Origin: Stenopsyche tienmushanensis
Taxonomy: Eukaryota > Arthropoda > Insecta > Trichoptera > Stenopsychidae
DNA: 64,000 nucleotides
Assembly: GCA_008973525.1 (NCBI GenBank)
Contig: WACJ01000527.1
Location: 1,674,001-1,738,000 of the forward strand
Direction: 5' to 3'
Both the position numbers and the translations under genes were made by a program. Each line of letters starts with the position of its first letter. Positions within the stretch are counted from its first letter, which is position 1. The notes beneath the pieces are model-generated. The model was given only the letters and a program-made list of their open reading frames with translations. It was not told the DNA's origin and searched no databases. Below are positions 42,400 through 55,252 of the stretch, piece by piece.

Positions 42400-45129
42400 T
42401 CAATTTCGTTTACTGCTGTTAATTAAATATTTGCAACAATGAGTGAGTAGATGCTTTTCGCGTTCGGTTGAGCCGTTTTGATGATGATTTATTGGTCCGC
42501 TTCCTTTTTCTCTGGTATAGACGTCGAGACCATATTGTCCTATAAAATATAACATATTTGGTTAGTCTATATGTATTTAATTAAAATTGTATGTCGTAAT
42601 AGACTAATCATTTTTACCTTCTTCCGGGAAATTTATAACGAATGTGACAATATCATCGGTGACGGTATGTGTGACGAATTTGGATAATCGCTTTTCTTCT
42701 ACGCCATTTTTGTGTAAAGTCGCCATAAAGTCTGTCAATTGGCGAGACATTCTAAATTGTATTTCTACTTCTCTTCCGGCAAACACTAACGCATCCTGTT
42801 GATTTAATACATTTAGTAGTGTGCCAAATTTATAATATAAATTGATTTAAATATAAATAATACCTGGTGCGTAATTGGTACGAGACCAAATAATCTAGTC
42901 GCTTTAGTCGGTCCCCATTCTCCGCTTGCGCAATCCGGTAACGGAACCATTACGGTTTGAAGTTCAGCACAACATATCTATCGATATTTGTACAAATTAA
43001 TATTTAAAATCATAGTGCTATTGATGCAAATTCATCTAAATATTGATAATACCTTAAATTTACAAACGCTTTTGAATTTCATTGGCTCTCCGGTTAAATA
43101 TTCTTTTGGTGTGACAGCATTTGCGAATATATCGAGAAGGAATGCACCACTACAAGGGGCATGCACTCTGAATGATACTACATTTCCTATAACGGACTGT
43201 AAAAACGTTCAATTAAGTAAATAACTCGGTTATATCGAATTATCGAATTGTTTGATCCGTTCGGTTTACCTGCATAACGAATCGTTTCAGACTAACGCCA
43301 TCGAATCCATCACCTTCAGTATCATAGAACTTAAGATTATAATGGAAGATGAGCGTGCTTTGCATGTGGGCCGGCATGGCTATTCTTACTGTGGCGGCAC
43401 CTTTATAAACACAGTTATAAATTTAAATCGATGTATTTATTATTATGTTTATATCGTACATAAAAATATTTATTATCAAAATACCTGTGGCATCTGTGTA
43501 CATAACGGCTTTGGTGTTTGCATCGCTGAAATATAAACCGTATCTAAAGAAGAGGGATCTAACAAATGGTAACTCTTCGAAGTCGCGAAGGGTGATCGGA
43601 GTTTTCAACAACTGCCAGTCGGGTTGAAGCGGGAAGAATTCGTAGATAAATTCTCTCGGGTCAGTCAAGAAATAGTGATCGTCGTATTCGTATCTGTAAA
43701 TTCGAATTTAAGATCGTAAAAATTGGTTCAATTAAATGAATGAATTGTTGTTTTTTTCAGATCGTCACCTTAAGCTGTCACTCTTTCCTTTGTTTCCCGG
43801 CTTCGGTGCGTCTTTGGCGTTAACGAGGTGTCTGGCACCCCAATTGCACTGTACGAATCTCCAAGCGCCCGCAACGTACACGGCGTTCCACGAATTTCTG
43901 AATCGATTGTCTTCGAATCGCACTCCGGGTTGATAGCCGGCGGATTTGCTATAGCCTTTTATCACGACACAATGTAAACCGGCGTAACTAAAACGGTAAT
44001 AAAACAAATTTATCAAAGATTCGATTTAACGCTTATACATTTATTTAGTATTTATTCACCTGCAAAGTCGTTTGAATAAAACATGGTAACTCTCAGTGCC
44101 GTGTTTGATACCTCTCAAGAGTCCCATCGGGGTATCGCCTCTTAGATTTTCATCGAATATCATAGTGTTTAAATTTTTCACGGTTATCCAGCGGAATATT
44201 GTCCTAAAACAACGAGAAGCAATTTTTAATATCGTAACACACACAAATTATCCGCGGATCAAAATATTACCTTGCTTTTTCTATATCTGAACCGCATCGT
44301 CCGACTAATTGTCTTACTAAATCTGTAAATGTCTTTTGATCCTCTTGCGCTACCTGTAAAAATTAAAATCAAATAACGTAACGCGTTAAAATATCTAATA
44401 TTAAAAATATTATAAATGTTAAATTTATGCACCGATATAGCAATTTGATCAACATCGGCAAACTCAGTAGGATCACTATAAATATGAAATTTAGTCAAAG
44501 CCGGCGGTGCGGGTGGCGGCGCTCTAGCCGGATACGGTGCAGCTACTTCGGCTGCATCTTCAAAGAGGGATTCGGCACGCATATATTCAGAACGTTTCTC
44601 GTTGATCAATTCTAACATCTCGTGGCTCTGTTTTTCGACTAAAGCAGCAGTAGCGGCCCTATAAATCAAAATTATATTAAACGCGCATTGTTTAATCATC
44701 TTTAAAGACATAATTGTATCACATTAATATATATTAATTACCTTTCATGCTCCAACATCTTTCTAGTGAGGCTCTCTTTCTTTTTGTCTCTTCTCAGAGT
44801 CATATTCTTTTCCAGGTCTTCCTTTTCTTGTTGATGCCTAAGCGTGAGCACGTTTTGTTCTTCGGGCTTCTTTCTCTTGACTTGCATTTCTCTTTCGAAG
44901 CGATGAGTCAAACGTTCCAATTCTTTTTCCCATTCGTCCTACAAATTCAAACAATTTTATTACAATTCAAATCTGACAAACATGCAATTTATCATTCAAT
45001 CGAAATATTTACTCGTATTTCTTCACGCATGCGTCTATCTTCTTCTTCTCGATGTCTAGCAAATTTCCTATACAAATCGTCTTCTTCGGATCTATGCTTC
45101 ATTTCCAATTGAGTTTGTTCATCGCGATC
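42400..45129 (-). CDS. Hil: Hillarin (KY/transglutaminase-like), 3' part, 12 exons
   Basis: Exons in transcription order: 45013-45129, 44742-44938, 44433-44658, 44271-44353, 44060-44203, 43769-43987, 43485-43693, 43270-43400, 43053-43196, 42864-42977, 42618-42795, 42400-42539. All are GT-AG with matching phases, giving 633 aa and a TGA stop. The first exon has an acceptor, so 5' exons are missing from what I can see; fly hillarin is roughly 150-200 aa longer by memory. Residues 1-150 are a highly charged coiled coil, followed by a Pro/Ala-rich linker. Residues about 208-310 are the transglutaminase-like core (WITVKNLNTMIFDENLRGDT, GLHCVVIKGYSKSAGYQPG, NSWNAVYVAGAWRFVQCNWG), then the KY-type C-terminal region (MKFKSVCKFKICC, CASGEWGPTKATRLFGL). 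The catalytic Cys, His and Asp positions read Thr244, Asn287 and Gln302, so it is probably a non-enzymatic scaffold. Fly hillarin associates with septins and the cytoskeleton. Confidence 0.93.
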
Positions 45130-46198
45130 CTATAAAAATGAAAAAAATTCTATTATAGCGTTATTTTACAAATCATGATGATATAAATATCAATAATTTA
45201 AAATGATATAATGAGCGTATGAATTATTACATCAATAAATTATTTTTAATTGATATGAAATACTGTCTGCTTTGTGTTTGAATATCATGATAAAATGAAA
45301 ACGAGTGGTGATTTTTTGCTCTTAATGCTAATATATTCATCTGCACGTTGTCTTCAGCGATTCTTTTGTAAATGTAGATGTATCAGTTTTATTTGATCGA
45401 ATAAAGCATACTTGATTTTATACGTGGAAATACATTATTTTTATTTATAACTTGAGCGTGACATCTATTTCGCCTTGTGATAGAATTACCGTACGGAGCA
45501 ACGTCCAGTATAAGAATTTGTTTGAACAAATTCTGTTTATATTTATGATAGTAAAATCAATGACGAACATGATGTTTGATCAAATAATTTATTTCCAATG
45601 AATTGATCTGCTGTAGAACATTTTTCAGTTTTTAAAGTATTCACCCCGGCAATGAACGACGGAGGACTCAATAGAACATTTATCAAGCCGCAGCACATTA
45701 CGAAGTGAAACAATTTCCATGAAGTCCATGAATAGTGTTACTTATTTATGTTATTAATTTAAATTGTTAAGAGCAAACAGAATTCAGATGAAAATTCTTC
45801 AATATTTATATATCGTTAAAATTCATCAAATGATGGTCAAATATTTAATTTTTTTGTACTTATTTTAAGTAAAATAATAAATAGAATAATTTCAAATTAT
45901 CATGATTGTCATGTTTTTGGATGTAGATTAATAAAATGTTTGCTTTTATATGTCGTAGGTTCGAAGACCGACAGTGGGACATAAATAGTATTTAGTGAAG
46001 AGGTTTAGTCTGTGAGGTGGTGGGGGCCGTCGCCGGCTGATTATGTGCGCCCGTTCAGTATCTTATCGACCGTCGCTCCGGCGTTTGTTCATCATTTTTT
46101 GCAAAATAAACATGCTCGGTTGAATTGGAAGTTGTCATATCGAGTGCCACAACTGCGACAGATTCGTCCGAGGGACCCTCGATCAGAAGGACTTCGAA
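45130..46198. other. Spacer between hillarin exon and MCCC2
   Basis: AT-rich to about 46000, then GC-richer toward the MCCC2 start. The last roughly 190 bases probably contain the MCCC2 promoter and 5' UTR. An in-frame-looking ORF at 46012-46206 is out of frame with MCCC2 and is not a gene. No further hillarin exon was recognised here. Confidence 0.5.
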
Positions 46199-47869
46199 AT
46201 GCATAAACTACTCAGGTCTATCGGCGGAGCGGCGAGGCTGTCGAGCTGTCGACACTTTCACGGCGACGCGTCCGCCATGAGCAGCGGTTGCGATGTCGAT
46301 TCGCAGCTGTACAAAGAGAACTACGCGGCGATGGAAGCCCTCATCGGAACCCTGAGGAAGAAAACCGCCTTGGCGATGGAAGGCGGGGGAGCGAAGACGA
46401 AGCAGCTGCAAGCCGCTCGCGGAAAGCTGGACGCTCGCTCGAGGGTCGAGCTGCTGTCGGATCCCGGTTCTGATTTGCTCGAGCTGTCTCCGTTGGCCGG
46501 GCCCCCCGCCAGCGGTGGACTACTGACGGCCGTCGCTCGTGTGCACGGCCGGCAGGTCGTCGTGGTGGCGAACGATCCCACCGTCAAAGGAGGGACATAC
46601 TTCCCGATTACGGTCAAGAAGCACCTGCGCGCGCAGGAGATTGCGCAGCAGTGTCGCCTGCCCTGCATCTATCTCGTGGACAGCGGGGGCGCCCATCTGC
46701 CAGATCAAGCGAGCGTCTTCCCCGACCGAGACCACTTCGGCAGGATATTCTTCAACCAGGCAAACATGTCTGCCCTTAATATTCCGCAGATCTCCGTCGT
46801 GCTGGGATCCTGCACAGCGGGCGGCGCTTATATTCCCGCCATGTCCGACGAAAGCGTCATCGTCAAGAACCAAGGCACAGTCTTCCTCGCCGGACCTCCC
46901 CTGGTGAAAGCCTCCACCGGGGAAACGGTCACGGCTGAGCAACTCGGCGGGGCAGATCTTCACTGTCGAGTTTCCGGAGTGACCGACCATTATGCCCAAG
47001 ACGACGAACACGCCTTGCACATAGCCAGAAACATTGTGAAAAATCTATCTCAACCTGAGGTTCCATTCGCACCGGAGCTACTGTGCGACGAGGAAATCGA
47101 AGAACCCTTGTACGACCCAAAGGAGCTGTACGGCATCGTCGGCACCAATCTGCAAAAATCTTTCGACATCAGGGAAGTAATCGCTCGCATAGTCGACGGG
47201 AGCAAATTCCAAGAGTTCAAAGAGCTGTACGGGGAGACAGTTGTATGCGGTTTTTCTAAACTGTACGGTAAGCAAGTCGGCATCATCGGCAACAACGGCG
47301 TTCTGCAATCAGAAGGCGCGCTGAAGGGCGCCCACTTCATCGAGCTATGCGCCTCCAGAAAGATACCGCTGATCTTCTTACAGAACATCACCGGATTTAT
47401 GGTGGGAAGAGACGCCGAAGCGGGTGGCATCGCCAAGAACGGCGCCAAGATGGTGACGGCCGTGAGCTGCTTCCGAGGGCCCAAGCTGACGGTGATCATC
47501 GGAGGGAGCTACGGCGCCGGCAATTACGGCATGTGCGGAAGAGCCTACTCGCCCAACTTCCTGTACATGTGGCCCAACGCCAGGATATCCGTGATGGGCG
47601 GTCCGCAAGCAGCTGGAGTCCTTTGTCAAGTGGCTAGAGACAAGGCAGCCAGAGAGGGAACCCCCTGGACGGAGGAACAAGAGAAAGCCATCCGGGCGCC
47701 TCTGGAAGAACAGTTCGAACGCGAAGGAGAACCCGCCTTCAGCACCGGGAGACTCTGGGACGACGGCGTCCTGGATCCGGCCTGCACCCGCAGAGCCCTC
47801 GGTCTCAGCCTGGCGGCCGCTCTCAACGCCCCCTTCCCCGAAACTCGTTTCGGCATCTTCAGGATGTAA
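46199..47869 (+). CDS. MCCC2: Methylcrotonoyl-CoA carboxylase beta subunit, mitochondrial, single exon
   Basis: This is the carboxyltransferase subunit of the mitochondrial 3-methylcrotonyl-CoA carboxylase in leucine breakdown; it moves the carboxyl group from biotin on the alpha subunit to methylcrotonyl-CoA. The protein is 556 aa (human 563) and complete from ATG 46199 to TAA 47867-47869. The Arg- and Ser-rich start ([19 protein letters not shown]) fits a mitochondrial targeting peptide. The N-terminal carboxyltransferase domain shows [52 protein letters not shown] and [16 protein letters not shown]. The C-terminal domain has [60 protein letters not shown] and the C-terminal FGIFRM shared with human. 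There are no introns and codons are GC-rich. It faces hillarin head-to-head and may lie in a hillarin intron. A retrogene origin is possible, but the frame is under clear constraint. Confidence 0.97.
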   Translation: MHKLLRSIGGAARLSSCRHFHGDASAMSSGCDVDSQLYKENYAAMEALIGTLRKKTALAMEGGGAKTKQLQAARGKLDARSRVELLSDPGSDLLELSPLAGPPASGGLLTAVARVHGRQVVVVANDPTVKGGTYFPITVKKHLRAQEIAQQCRLPCIYLVDSGGAHLPDQASVFPDRDHFGRIFFNQANMSALNIPQISVVLGSCTAGGAYIPAMSDESVIVKNQGTVFLAGPPLVKASTGETVTAEQLGGADLHCRVSGVTDHYAQDDEHALHIARNIVKNLSQPEVPFAPELLCDEEIEEPLYDPKELYGIVGTNLQKSFDIREVIARIVDGSKFQEFKELYGETVVCGFSKLYGKQVGIIGNNGVLQSEGALKGAHFIELCASRKIPLIFLQNITGFMVGRDAEAGGIAKNGAKMVTAVSCFRGPKLTVIIGGSYGAGNYGMCGRAYSPNFLYMWPNARISVMGGPQAAGVLCQVARDKAAREGTPWTEEQEKAIRAPLEEQFEREGEPAFSTGRLWDDGVLDPACTRRALGLSLAAALNAPFPETRFGIFRM

Positions 47870-47989
47870 CCACACATTCCTATCTCCAACGCATTCCTTT
47901 CGGGTTAAATGTAAACGTTTATCTGCCAGTAAATGGAACGCGAAAGTCAACGCGCGTGCTCGCCGCGATGGTGTAAGTGTTAAATTGTA

Positions 47990-47995
47990 AATAAA
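47990..47995 (+). terminator. Poly(A) signal of MCCC2
   Basis: AATAAA lies 121 bases after the stop codon, in a GTAAATAAATATTATTT context. It is the first canonical signal downstream. Confidence 0.65.
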
Positions 47996-48469
47996 TATTA
48001 TTTCTCTATTACATCATGATTTTATTTATTAATTTATTCACATCCCCCCGCCTAGACGTAAACACATGAAGAGTGTGAAACGTAAAGTTGTTTAACGACT
48101 CATTTATCACTCGAGTCTTCTAATTGTGCTAAAAATCACACTTTTCCGTTTGCGCTGTTGATTCAAAATGCATCATCCAACTAAGCAAATGCTCAAACGT
48201 TAATGAAACTAGCGTAAAAATATAATAGTGTTACGTGTTCGTCATTGCAGATGTTTTTCAATCCAAAGATAAAAACATATTTAACACTGTGTCGTCCGGG
48301 CGCCTATCAGAATTGATTCTGGAAAATGTGCACAATGTATTCAATTTGTACTGTTGGAGCTTAAATTTATTTTTGCATCATCGATGCGATAAAATATTTT
48401 CTAACTGTGCAAAATAAAAAGAAAGAAAAGGGTGGATTAAAGTATCATAAAGAGCATATAAAAGTAAAC

Positions 48470-48860
48470 ATATAATAATGTTATTACACTTAGAATTAGA
48501 TATAAAAAGAGCATTCTCACACGTTGAGTGCGGAGATTGTGAATCGGAGACAGAGATGGAAAGAGTGTCTTGCTGTAAAGCTACCAACCCCTACACGTCT
48601 AACATTACGAAAAGACATCTATTTAGCGCTTCATTTTCAATGCTATGCTTTTATTTCTAATGCAATATTATTATTCATTCAAACATTACTTAGTGTATCT
48701 TCAGAACTACTGAACGAATATTGTGTAATATCAACAGTGTTAAGGTTCATTTATTGATATACAAGCTTGACTCGCGTTGCGCGCTTCTGAGAGAAAAGTG
48801 GATAATAAGTGGTGGACATACAAATATAGCATCTATGTTTAACTCATTTTAAAATTAACT
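48470..48860 (+). repeat. Repeat family A copy
   Basis: Contains the purine-rich part (CACACGTTGAGTGCGGAG, CGGAGACAGAGA), an 'ATTGTGTAATATCAACAGTG' block, 'GATATACAAGCTTGACTC' and 'GAGAAAAGTGGATAATAAGT', then 'GGACATACAAATATAGCATC', in the same order as the copy at 262-595. Confidence 0.7.
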
Positions 48861-50585
48861 CACTATAGAGCAAATATGGAAATCATTTTTGTAATAATGA
48901 TTGTAGGAATCTTCAAATTCTAACCTTCTGCCCTCGAAATGTGCGGCATGTGGGCTGAAAACGTTTTAGTTTTTAAACAAAAGGTAGGTATTTAAACCAG
49001 GATTTCAACATGTCTATCCTTAACAACCATTTTTACAGGTTTAAGAACCGCAGATTTAATACGTCAAAAATAATGTAAAACTTCATATAGCAGGACAAAT
49101 ATATATTGCTCCGTAGTTAAAGTGTTAAAACTCGTGCATTAAATCTGCTACTATCATGCGTTAAAAATCAGAGCCTAAACGTAGTTATAACAAACATTAG
49201 TATTTCATTCCGATAAGAAAAACTGTATGAAAATGATTGTGATTATGATAAAAATAAATTTGATAAAAACAAGCAAATGTTGGAGATAAATAACTGTTTG
49301 TCCAGCTTAATTAGATACGTCATTTTGACAAAAATTAAATGAAAATATGATAAAAAATTTGACAAATTCAATGACACGTTCTGCCGAAGAATATCATATC
49401 TGATGCAGCTTTATCTATTCAAAGTGTGCATTTGCATTTATCATCAGTGTCGCTTTGCTCCATTCAAGCAGAGGTCTTCCAACTCGGTCAGCTGTATACA
49501 GTCGAAGTTCGATTTGCTGTTTTTTTTCCCCATTTGCGTAAGTAATTCAATTTAATTTCAATATAGAATCGATCAGCATACAATGACGACCGTCGAAAGT
49601 CCAAGAAAATAGCAAAAATTCTATTTGCATCCGAAAGTATTTAGAGGTTAAATTTGAAATTTAAACGTCAAACGAGTCGTTGGTCTCATCGCCGATTGCG
49701 AAAACGGCTAATTGTCCGCATTAATTAATGCATTTTTTTATTATGCAATTTCAAGACCCGCTCGTGGAAAATGCGAGATAATTACTGAATATCTTATGAC
49801 GAAACTGAGTTTTTATATGAAAAAAATATAATACAATGCGAACGCGATGATCGGAGGAGCGAACGCGATGATTGCAAGTGAATTAACAAAATAACAATAA
49901 GCACTTATGTAAGAAATGTGAAAAGTCTGCCCGTGGGGAATAAATATATTATGGGATGATCGACGGATGAGTTTTCTCTTATTGTACGCTAAATTTTATT
50001 TATTATGTAATTGTCGGTGGGAAAATTTCGTATCATATTTTATGCAATTAGCGATATTTTTCTTGTGTGAATTGATGAGATATTATTTGCGAGGCAGGAA
50101 GCTTTTACTGGATGATATAAAAGTGCAATAAACCCACGATGTTTGGCAAACTTTTCCATATTAACGACGGTTTTCCGTAGATAAACCAATTTTTTTAATA
50201 CCTAAACATTATCATGCTAGAGACACATTGGTAGATCTAAAAATGTCTCCACATTTTAATGGATCTTAGTGTTTCCATTTTATTCTTAAATAAATTCAAC
50301 AGAGACTATCAGGGCTGCCCATTGAATGATCTTCTTTACGTACTTAAATCTATTTTGGGATGTGTTGATCAAAATATCTTGTAAAAATTGTTTTTATTAG
50401 TATTATTAGTAAATTAAAACAACCCCTAAATAAACTATCAAATATTCAATATGTATTGTGACAATCCTGAACAAAAATTGCTCAAAATCCATAAATTATC
50501 CTGCAGGACAGCATGTGGTATACATGCATCTGCTAGAACACACAAATCTACAGCAGATCCGTAATAATCTGACAAACGTTTTGCA
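48861..50585. other. Gene-free AT-rich stretch
   Basis: No ORF of note. A short local duplication 'GCGAACGCGATGAT' near 49838-49871 is the only structure I see. Confidence 0.5.
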
Positions 50586-50589
50586 AAGT

Positions 50590-50812
50590 GGTGTCGGATT
50601 ATTCAATTTGACGGACTATATAGAGTACTAGCCAGAGTATCACTAGTCAATTTACAAAAAGATTCATTACGATTTAGGCAGTCCAGAATCACACGTTTTG
50701 CATTTTTTACATTGACGAAGCTTTACTGTATATATGTACTATACTTGTATTGGGATGTTGGACTATAAGAGGCGCCGGATTAGGTGGGGGCCGGATTACC
50801 GCGGGTCTGCTG
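50590..50812 (-). mobile_element. pogo/Tigger-like miniature element
   Basis: The right end reads inward as CAGCAGACCCGCGGTAATCC and then GGCCCCCACC. The interior matches 5816-5920. The left part includes 'GTCGGATTATTCAATTTGAC' and 'GGACTATATAGAGTACTAG', similar to 5405-5440. It has no coding capacity. Confidence 0.6.
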
Positions 50813-53800
50813 TATTATATTTGAATTAACGTTGAAGCACTGGATATTGAAAATTTCATTGAAACGGATCATATTTGTTAACCAATAAGATAAAACCGTT
50901 TGAATATGAATCATTTGAGAAAGTAGCTATGATTGATGTTGGCAATCCACTATCAGTAAAAAGTGTCATATGTTAACATAAAAACATAATGTTGATTGTA
51001 CAGACGGAGCAAATCAATGACATATTATTGTCCTACAAAAAAATGATTATTTTGAATATTTTTGGATTGATGCTTACCGTTTTATCACGATGTACAAGCA
51101 TATCATATCATTGATTGTTGTAATATATGCATTTTTATTTGCTCAAGGACAGGGCTACCATTTATGCTCTTTGGTGTTTAAATTACGATTGTTATTCATC
51201 AAGCTTAAATGGTATTTGTTACGAGGGTTAAAAATTTTGTGCAACAACTTTTCGCTTTAAAATGTTCGAATCGTCAAATTCAATTTGTATAGATTTGTAT
51301 AGATAAATTAATTTAAATTAATTAAATTCGTGCTAAGTCTCATTTCGCATTCATCGATTAAATCATTAGTTTCGTTTGAATTTCATTAGATTTATTTTGG
51401 CCATAAATTCGATAATAATGTCCATCGATTTGCATTTTTCGTTTCGTTTTCATCGTTATTTAAAATTAAAATATAAAATAAATTATTGCCTTGTCAGAAT
51501 CAATTGTTCCGAATGAGACATGAATAGAATATAAATTTTAATTGCACTATATGTCATAATTATATAGGATATAGAGGGGTGTGTCCATTATGTTTCATAT
51601 GATGTAATGTTTATAAATAAGGAAAATGTCCTTGCTTTGCACCAGCGCCTGAGAATATATTAACACTTTTATTGCTTTTAACACTTAACCGATACGCTGG
51701 TGTTATATAAAATACATTAAAACTCTGATTTGAATACAGATGAACAATCAACGCAATTGAGGAGTCAATTCAAATTTGTATAAAACGAACAAAAGTTCCC
51801 CCCTTAATAAATCACATTTTAAAATTGGTCATTAATATGTGCATTCATTATTTTACCCCCTACTGACTCAGCTTCATCACTATATATCATAAAATAATTA
51901 TTGGTCATAGCATTTAAAAAAAAATTAAGATTACTATCATCTGTCGAGCATGGCGGGTGATTTAAATTTTAGCATCCAACGTCAAATTAATATCCCAACA
52001 TGTTTGATCAATGATTTAACACACTATCTACGGAGCTACCCAAATGAATCATATCCATATTTGCCAACGATCTAAATTGTTGCAATTTAAGCCTCGAATA
52101 TTTTTACATACGGCTCCCATGATAGTTTGAACTCTGACCCTCGTTCCTCGTTAACCACATTTCGCCCGGTTAATTGGACCCTCGGACAACTGGGTCGTTG
52201 CAATATTCAGAATTTACGATGCTAAAATTAATGGCACACATAAATTGCATTACATGTCTTGACGTCAGCAGAAACAGAAACACATCAGGTGTATGAGAAG
52301 TCATGGGACATTCATGGACACCCAATAAAAGCTCATAAAACGACGCCCATCGACGAAATGCTACGAATTTGGACTATTGGCAGATTTGCATAATGTCCAC
52401 AATATTTTCAAAATATGATTACGATATATGGCGATGTGTGAAACGAGATCCGCCCAACAGCTAATCCTACACGCTGTTCAATAAGTAATTTACTGCCACA
52501 AATTAATTAAGTACAAAACGTAAATATGCAGTCTTGGAACGTACTAAAACATAAACGATTTCGACAATATTTGCATAATAATAGCTGTTTCCTAATACTT
52601 GAGTATCGCATAAGTTCTGTTCCTTTTAATGATAGGATCAATGATGTGAAGGAGTTTATTGAAAATATTCAGCACGTGGGTATTTAAACTAAAGATGATC
52701 GATAAAAGATGAGCAATCTATTAAAAAAAAAAACTACAAATTCAAAGAATCCATGAGCAGCTAGTAATTAGTATCATATTTTTGCACGTTAAATCTGCCT
52801 TATTAAGTATGGCACATGAGAGATTTGAACGATAGAAGAATCTCGCTTTATAGCATACAGGACTCAATATTAACACATTGCCGTCGGGTTACGCATACGT
52901 GCAAATGCCAATTCTGGGATTGCATTAGACTATCCCGGAATCATTCCCGTTATTTTAACAGAACCGATATAATTGTTAGGAACGTAACCGACACCCATTT
53001 TCGTATAATACTATCAATATGACTGATAAAAATCCTTTCTGCTAAGACATGGACTAAAACTCGCAAAATTCCCGATTTCCCGACAAATTATTTATTTCCG
53101 TCGCTGCAGATGAATACTTATATACTAAAATACTTTGATGTGATTCGTAATTATATTACGGAGAAATACAAAAAAATTGAACCCCGTATCTATTATATTT
53201 CATATCGATATTCCCATTATTAGAGTCGAGGTGTAGTAAATACATCACCGGTAGGGAAAAGTTAATATAACAATTTGAAAAACATATATGTACTGTATAT
53301 GTGTATACATATATTAGACAGTTACTGCCCCTAGTCGTAGCCTAAGCTCGCCAATTAGTAGTTAGGCCACTGTTTCCAAGCGTCCCGATTTTGGCGGGAA
53401 TGTTTCGATTTAGTAGCCTTCGTCGTGCTGGTGAAGTGTACGATTTCTGTTGGATAAAAATTTCAATCCCGAATAACTATTGCGATTAACACTGCAATAA
53501 TTTGTTTATGGAAAAACAACTACTCGTATGTTCGGATGAAAGGGAAATCTATCTATAATGTAGAGCAGCGATTGATTATCCGAAAGTAATGACCTGCTTA
53601 GATCATAAATTGGACCGTAGTGAATGCTGAATGTTTCTCAAAGATAATATTAATTAAGATTATTCTTCAATTATCTTATTCTTCATCCATTATCGGATGT
53701 AGGTGATGATCCCCATAGAAGATTTTAAATATTCTATGCTCAACATTCTATATTTTTGGCTATATGAAGTGCTTCCCTGAAACTATTCGTAGTCAGAAAT

Positions 53801-55250
53801 GCAGACTCTATGCTAACTAAATAATCTTCTTTGATTCCTCCATCGACAAGTAGTTCTTAAATTCAAGTGGAATTGAATAAATTTGCTATAATTTTATTCT
53901 TCTTCGATATCAGTATGATGGAGGTCCGTAGCCAAGACGTTGACCCAGTTCGCCTGCACTTAAGCGTACATTTTCAAGTTTTCCTCAAAGCCATGTATCG
54001 CGGATTGAATTTTGTGAATGCTGGGTCGTGGAGTGGGAAGTGGGCGCAGTTACCAAATGGGTCCAGCAAGGTGGAAGAAGGTGGAGGCGGAGCAAGGACG
54101 ACCGGTTTGGGAACATCTTTGGGTCACAGACAAAACAGGAAATGTCCCTACGACCACCACTCCTACCCCGCGCACATACCATCCATCCTACCTTTTGACG
54201 AACGATTTTCAAAATATCACACCGCTACAACAGGCAATCCGACCACATCTTGTGCAGCGTTTCCGACATCCAAATTCCAAGGCTTTGAACTCGAACAGTC
54301 AATAAAAGGCCGGATGTTTGACTTGATAAAAACGATTTCTTACGCTTATGGGACCGACAATACGTCGAACCAAACATATAACACTGTACACATTCAGAGT
54401 ATCCTTTTTTATCCTAAATATCCGTTTGGATTATTCTTCGTCTCGTTGGGGTTACAGTCAAAGCCCTTGGCATTTTATTGTAAATGTAAATCAAATTAAA
54501 TATTCAAATTATGAAACAGCCTGATATAGAATGCAAATAAAACGTAATTGAATTGATACATTTGAACGACCTCACTTTAAAATAGACTATATTATAAATA
54601 ACCCCACGTATTGTTTTGAAGGCTACGTTTAAAATCGCACGTGGGAGATGATTGCTAAGAATATGAGGGACGTTTGAGCAAATTGATGGAAGATTCCACA
54701 ATAAGATTTAATAACCATGAATGAATAAAAATCTTGTTGCATAGATATACATAAATATAACCAGTTATAATCTGGCGTGATAAAGTACAAAAAGCGATAA
54801 ACTCAATGTTTTAAAACCAGAAATAATATCATTAATTATATTGAACATGATACTTTTATGGATTAAAAAAAAGATGTTTTAGAATCAGTCAGAATTTTAA
54901 ATATTTATAACACCATCTTTCGACGAAACTAGAATAACATACAGCATTTATTTATTATGTTTTATGCGTTTTGTGCGTCAAAAGATCGAACTACAAAGCA
55001 CCCACTTTCGTGTGATCTGTTCTACAAAAACACCGCGCGAAACGCGCGTTTTTAAGTGAGCGTACCGGAATGAGTTAATCTGTACCATTAACACATCTCT
55101 GTCTGTAGGTAGAAGATCAACAATTTGACAAGATATTAAACAATTATTGCATTTTATAAAAATGACAAGTATTATAAATTACTATAATAAAAATAAAATA
55201 ATCTGATACTTCCAAAACTTAGAAATACAAAAATAGTTCTTATATTTATT
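50813..55250. other. Gene-free AT-rich stretch with one long unassigned ORF
   Basis: Holds an inverted TTAA-type element end near 53230-53263 ('ACATCACCGGTAGGGAAAAG' then TTAA), related to 12269. A 210-codon ORF lies at 53867-54499 (+), starting MELNKFAIILFFFDISMMEV. It shows no recognisable domain, has overlapping ORFs in two other frames, and its composition shifts within it. I do not call it a gene. Confidence 0.4.
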
Positions 55251-55252
55251 TA

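Noticed and set aside
46012..46206. Small upstream gene before MCCC2
   Set aside because: Out of frame with MCCC2, no similarity, and it lies where the 5' UTR and promoter are expected.
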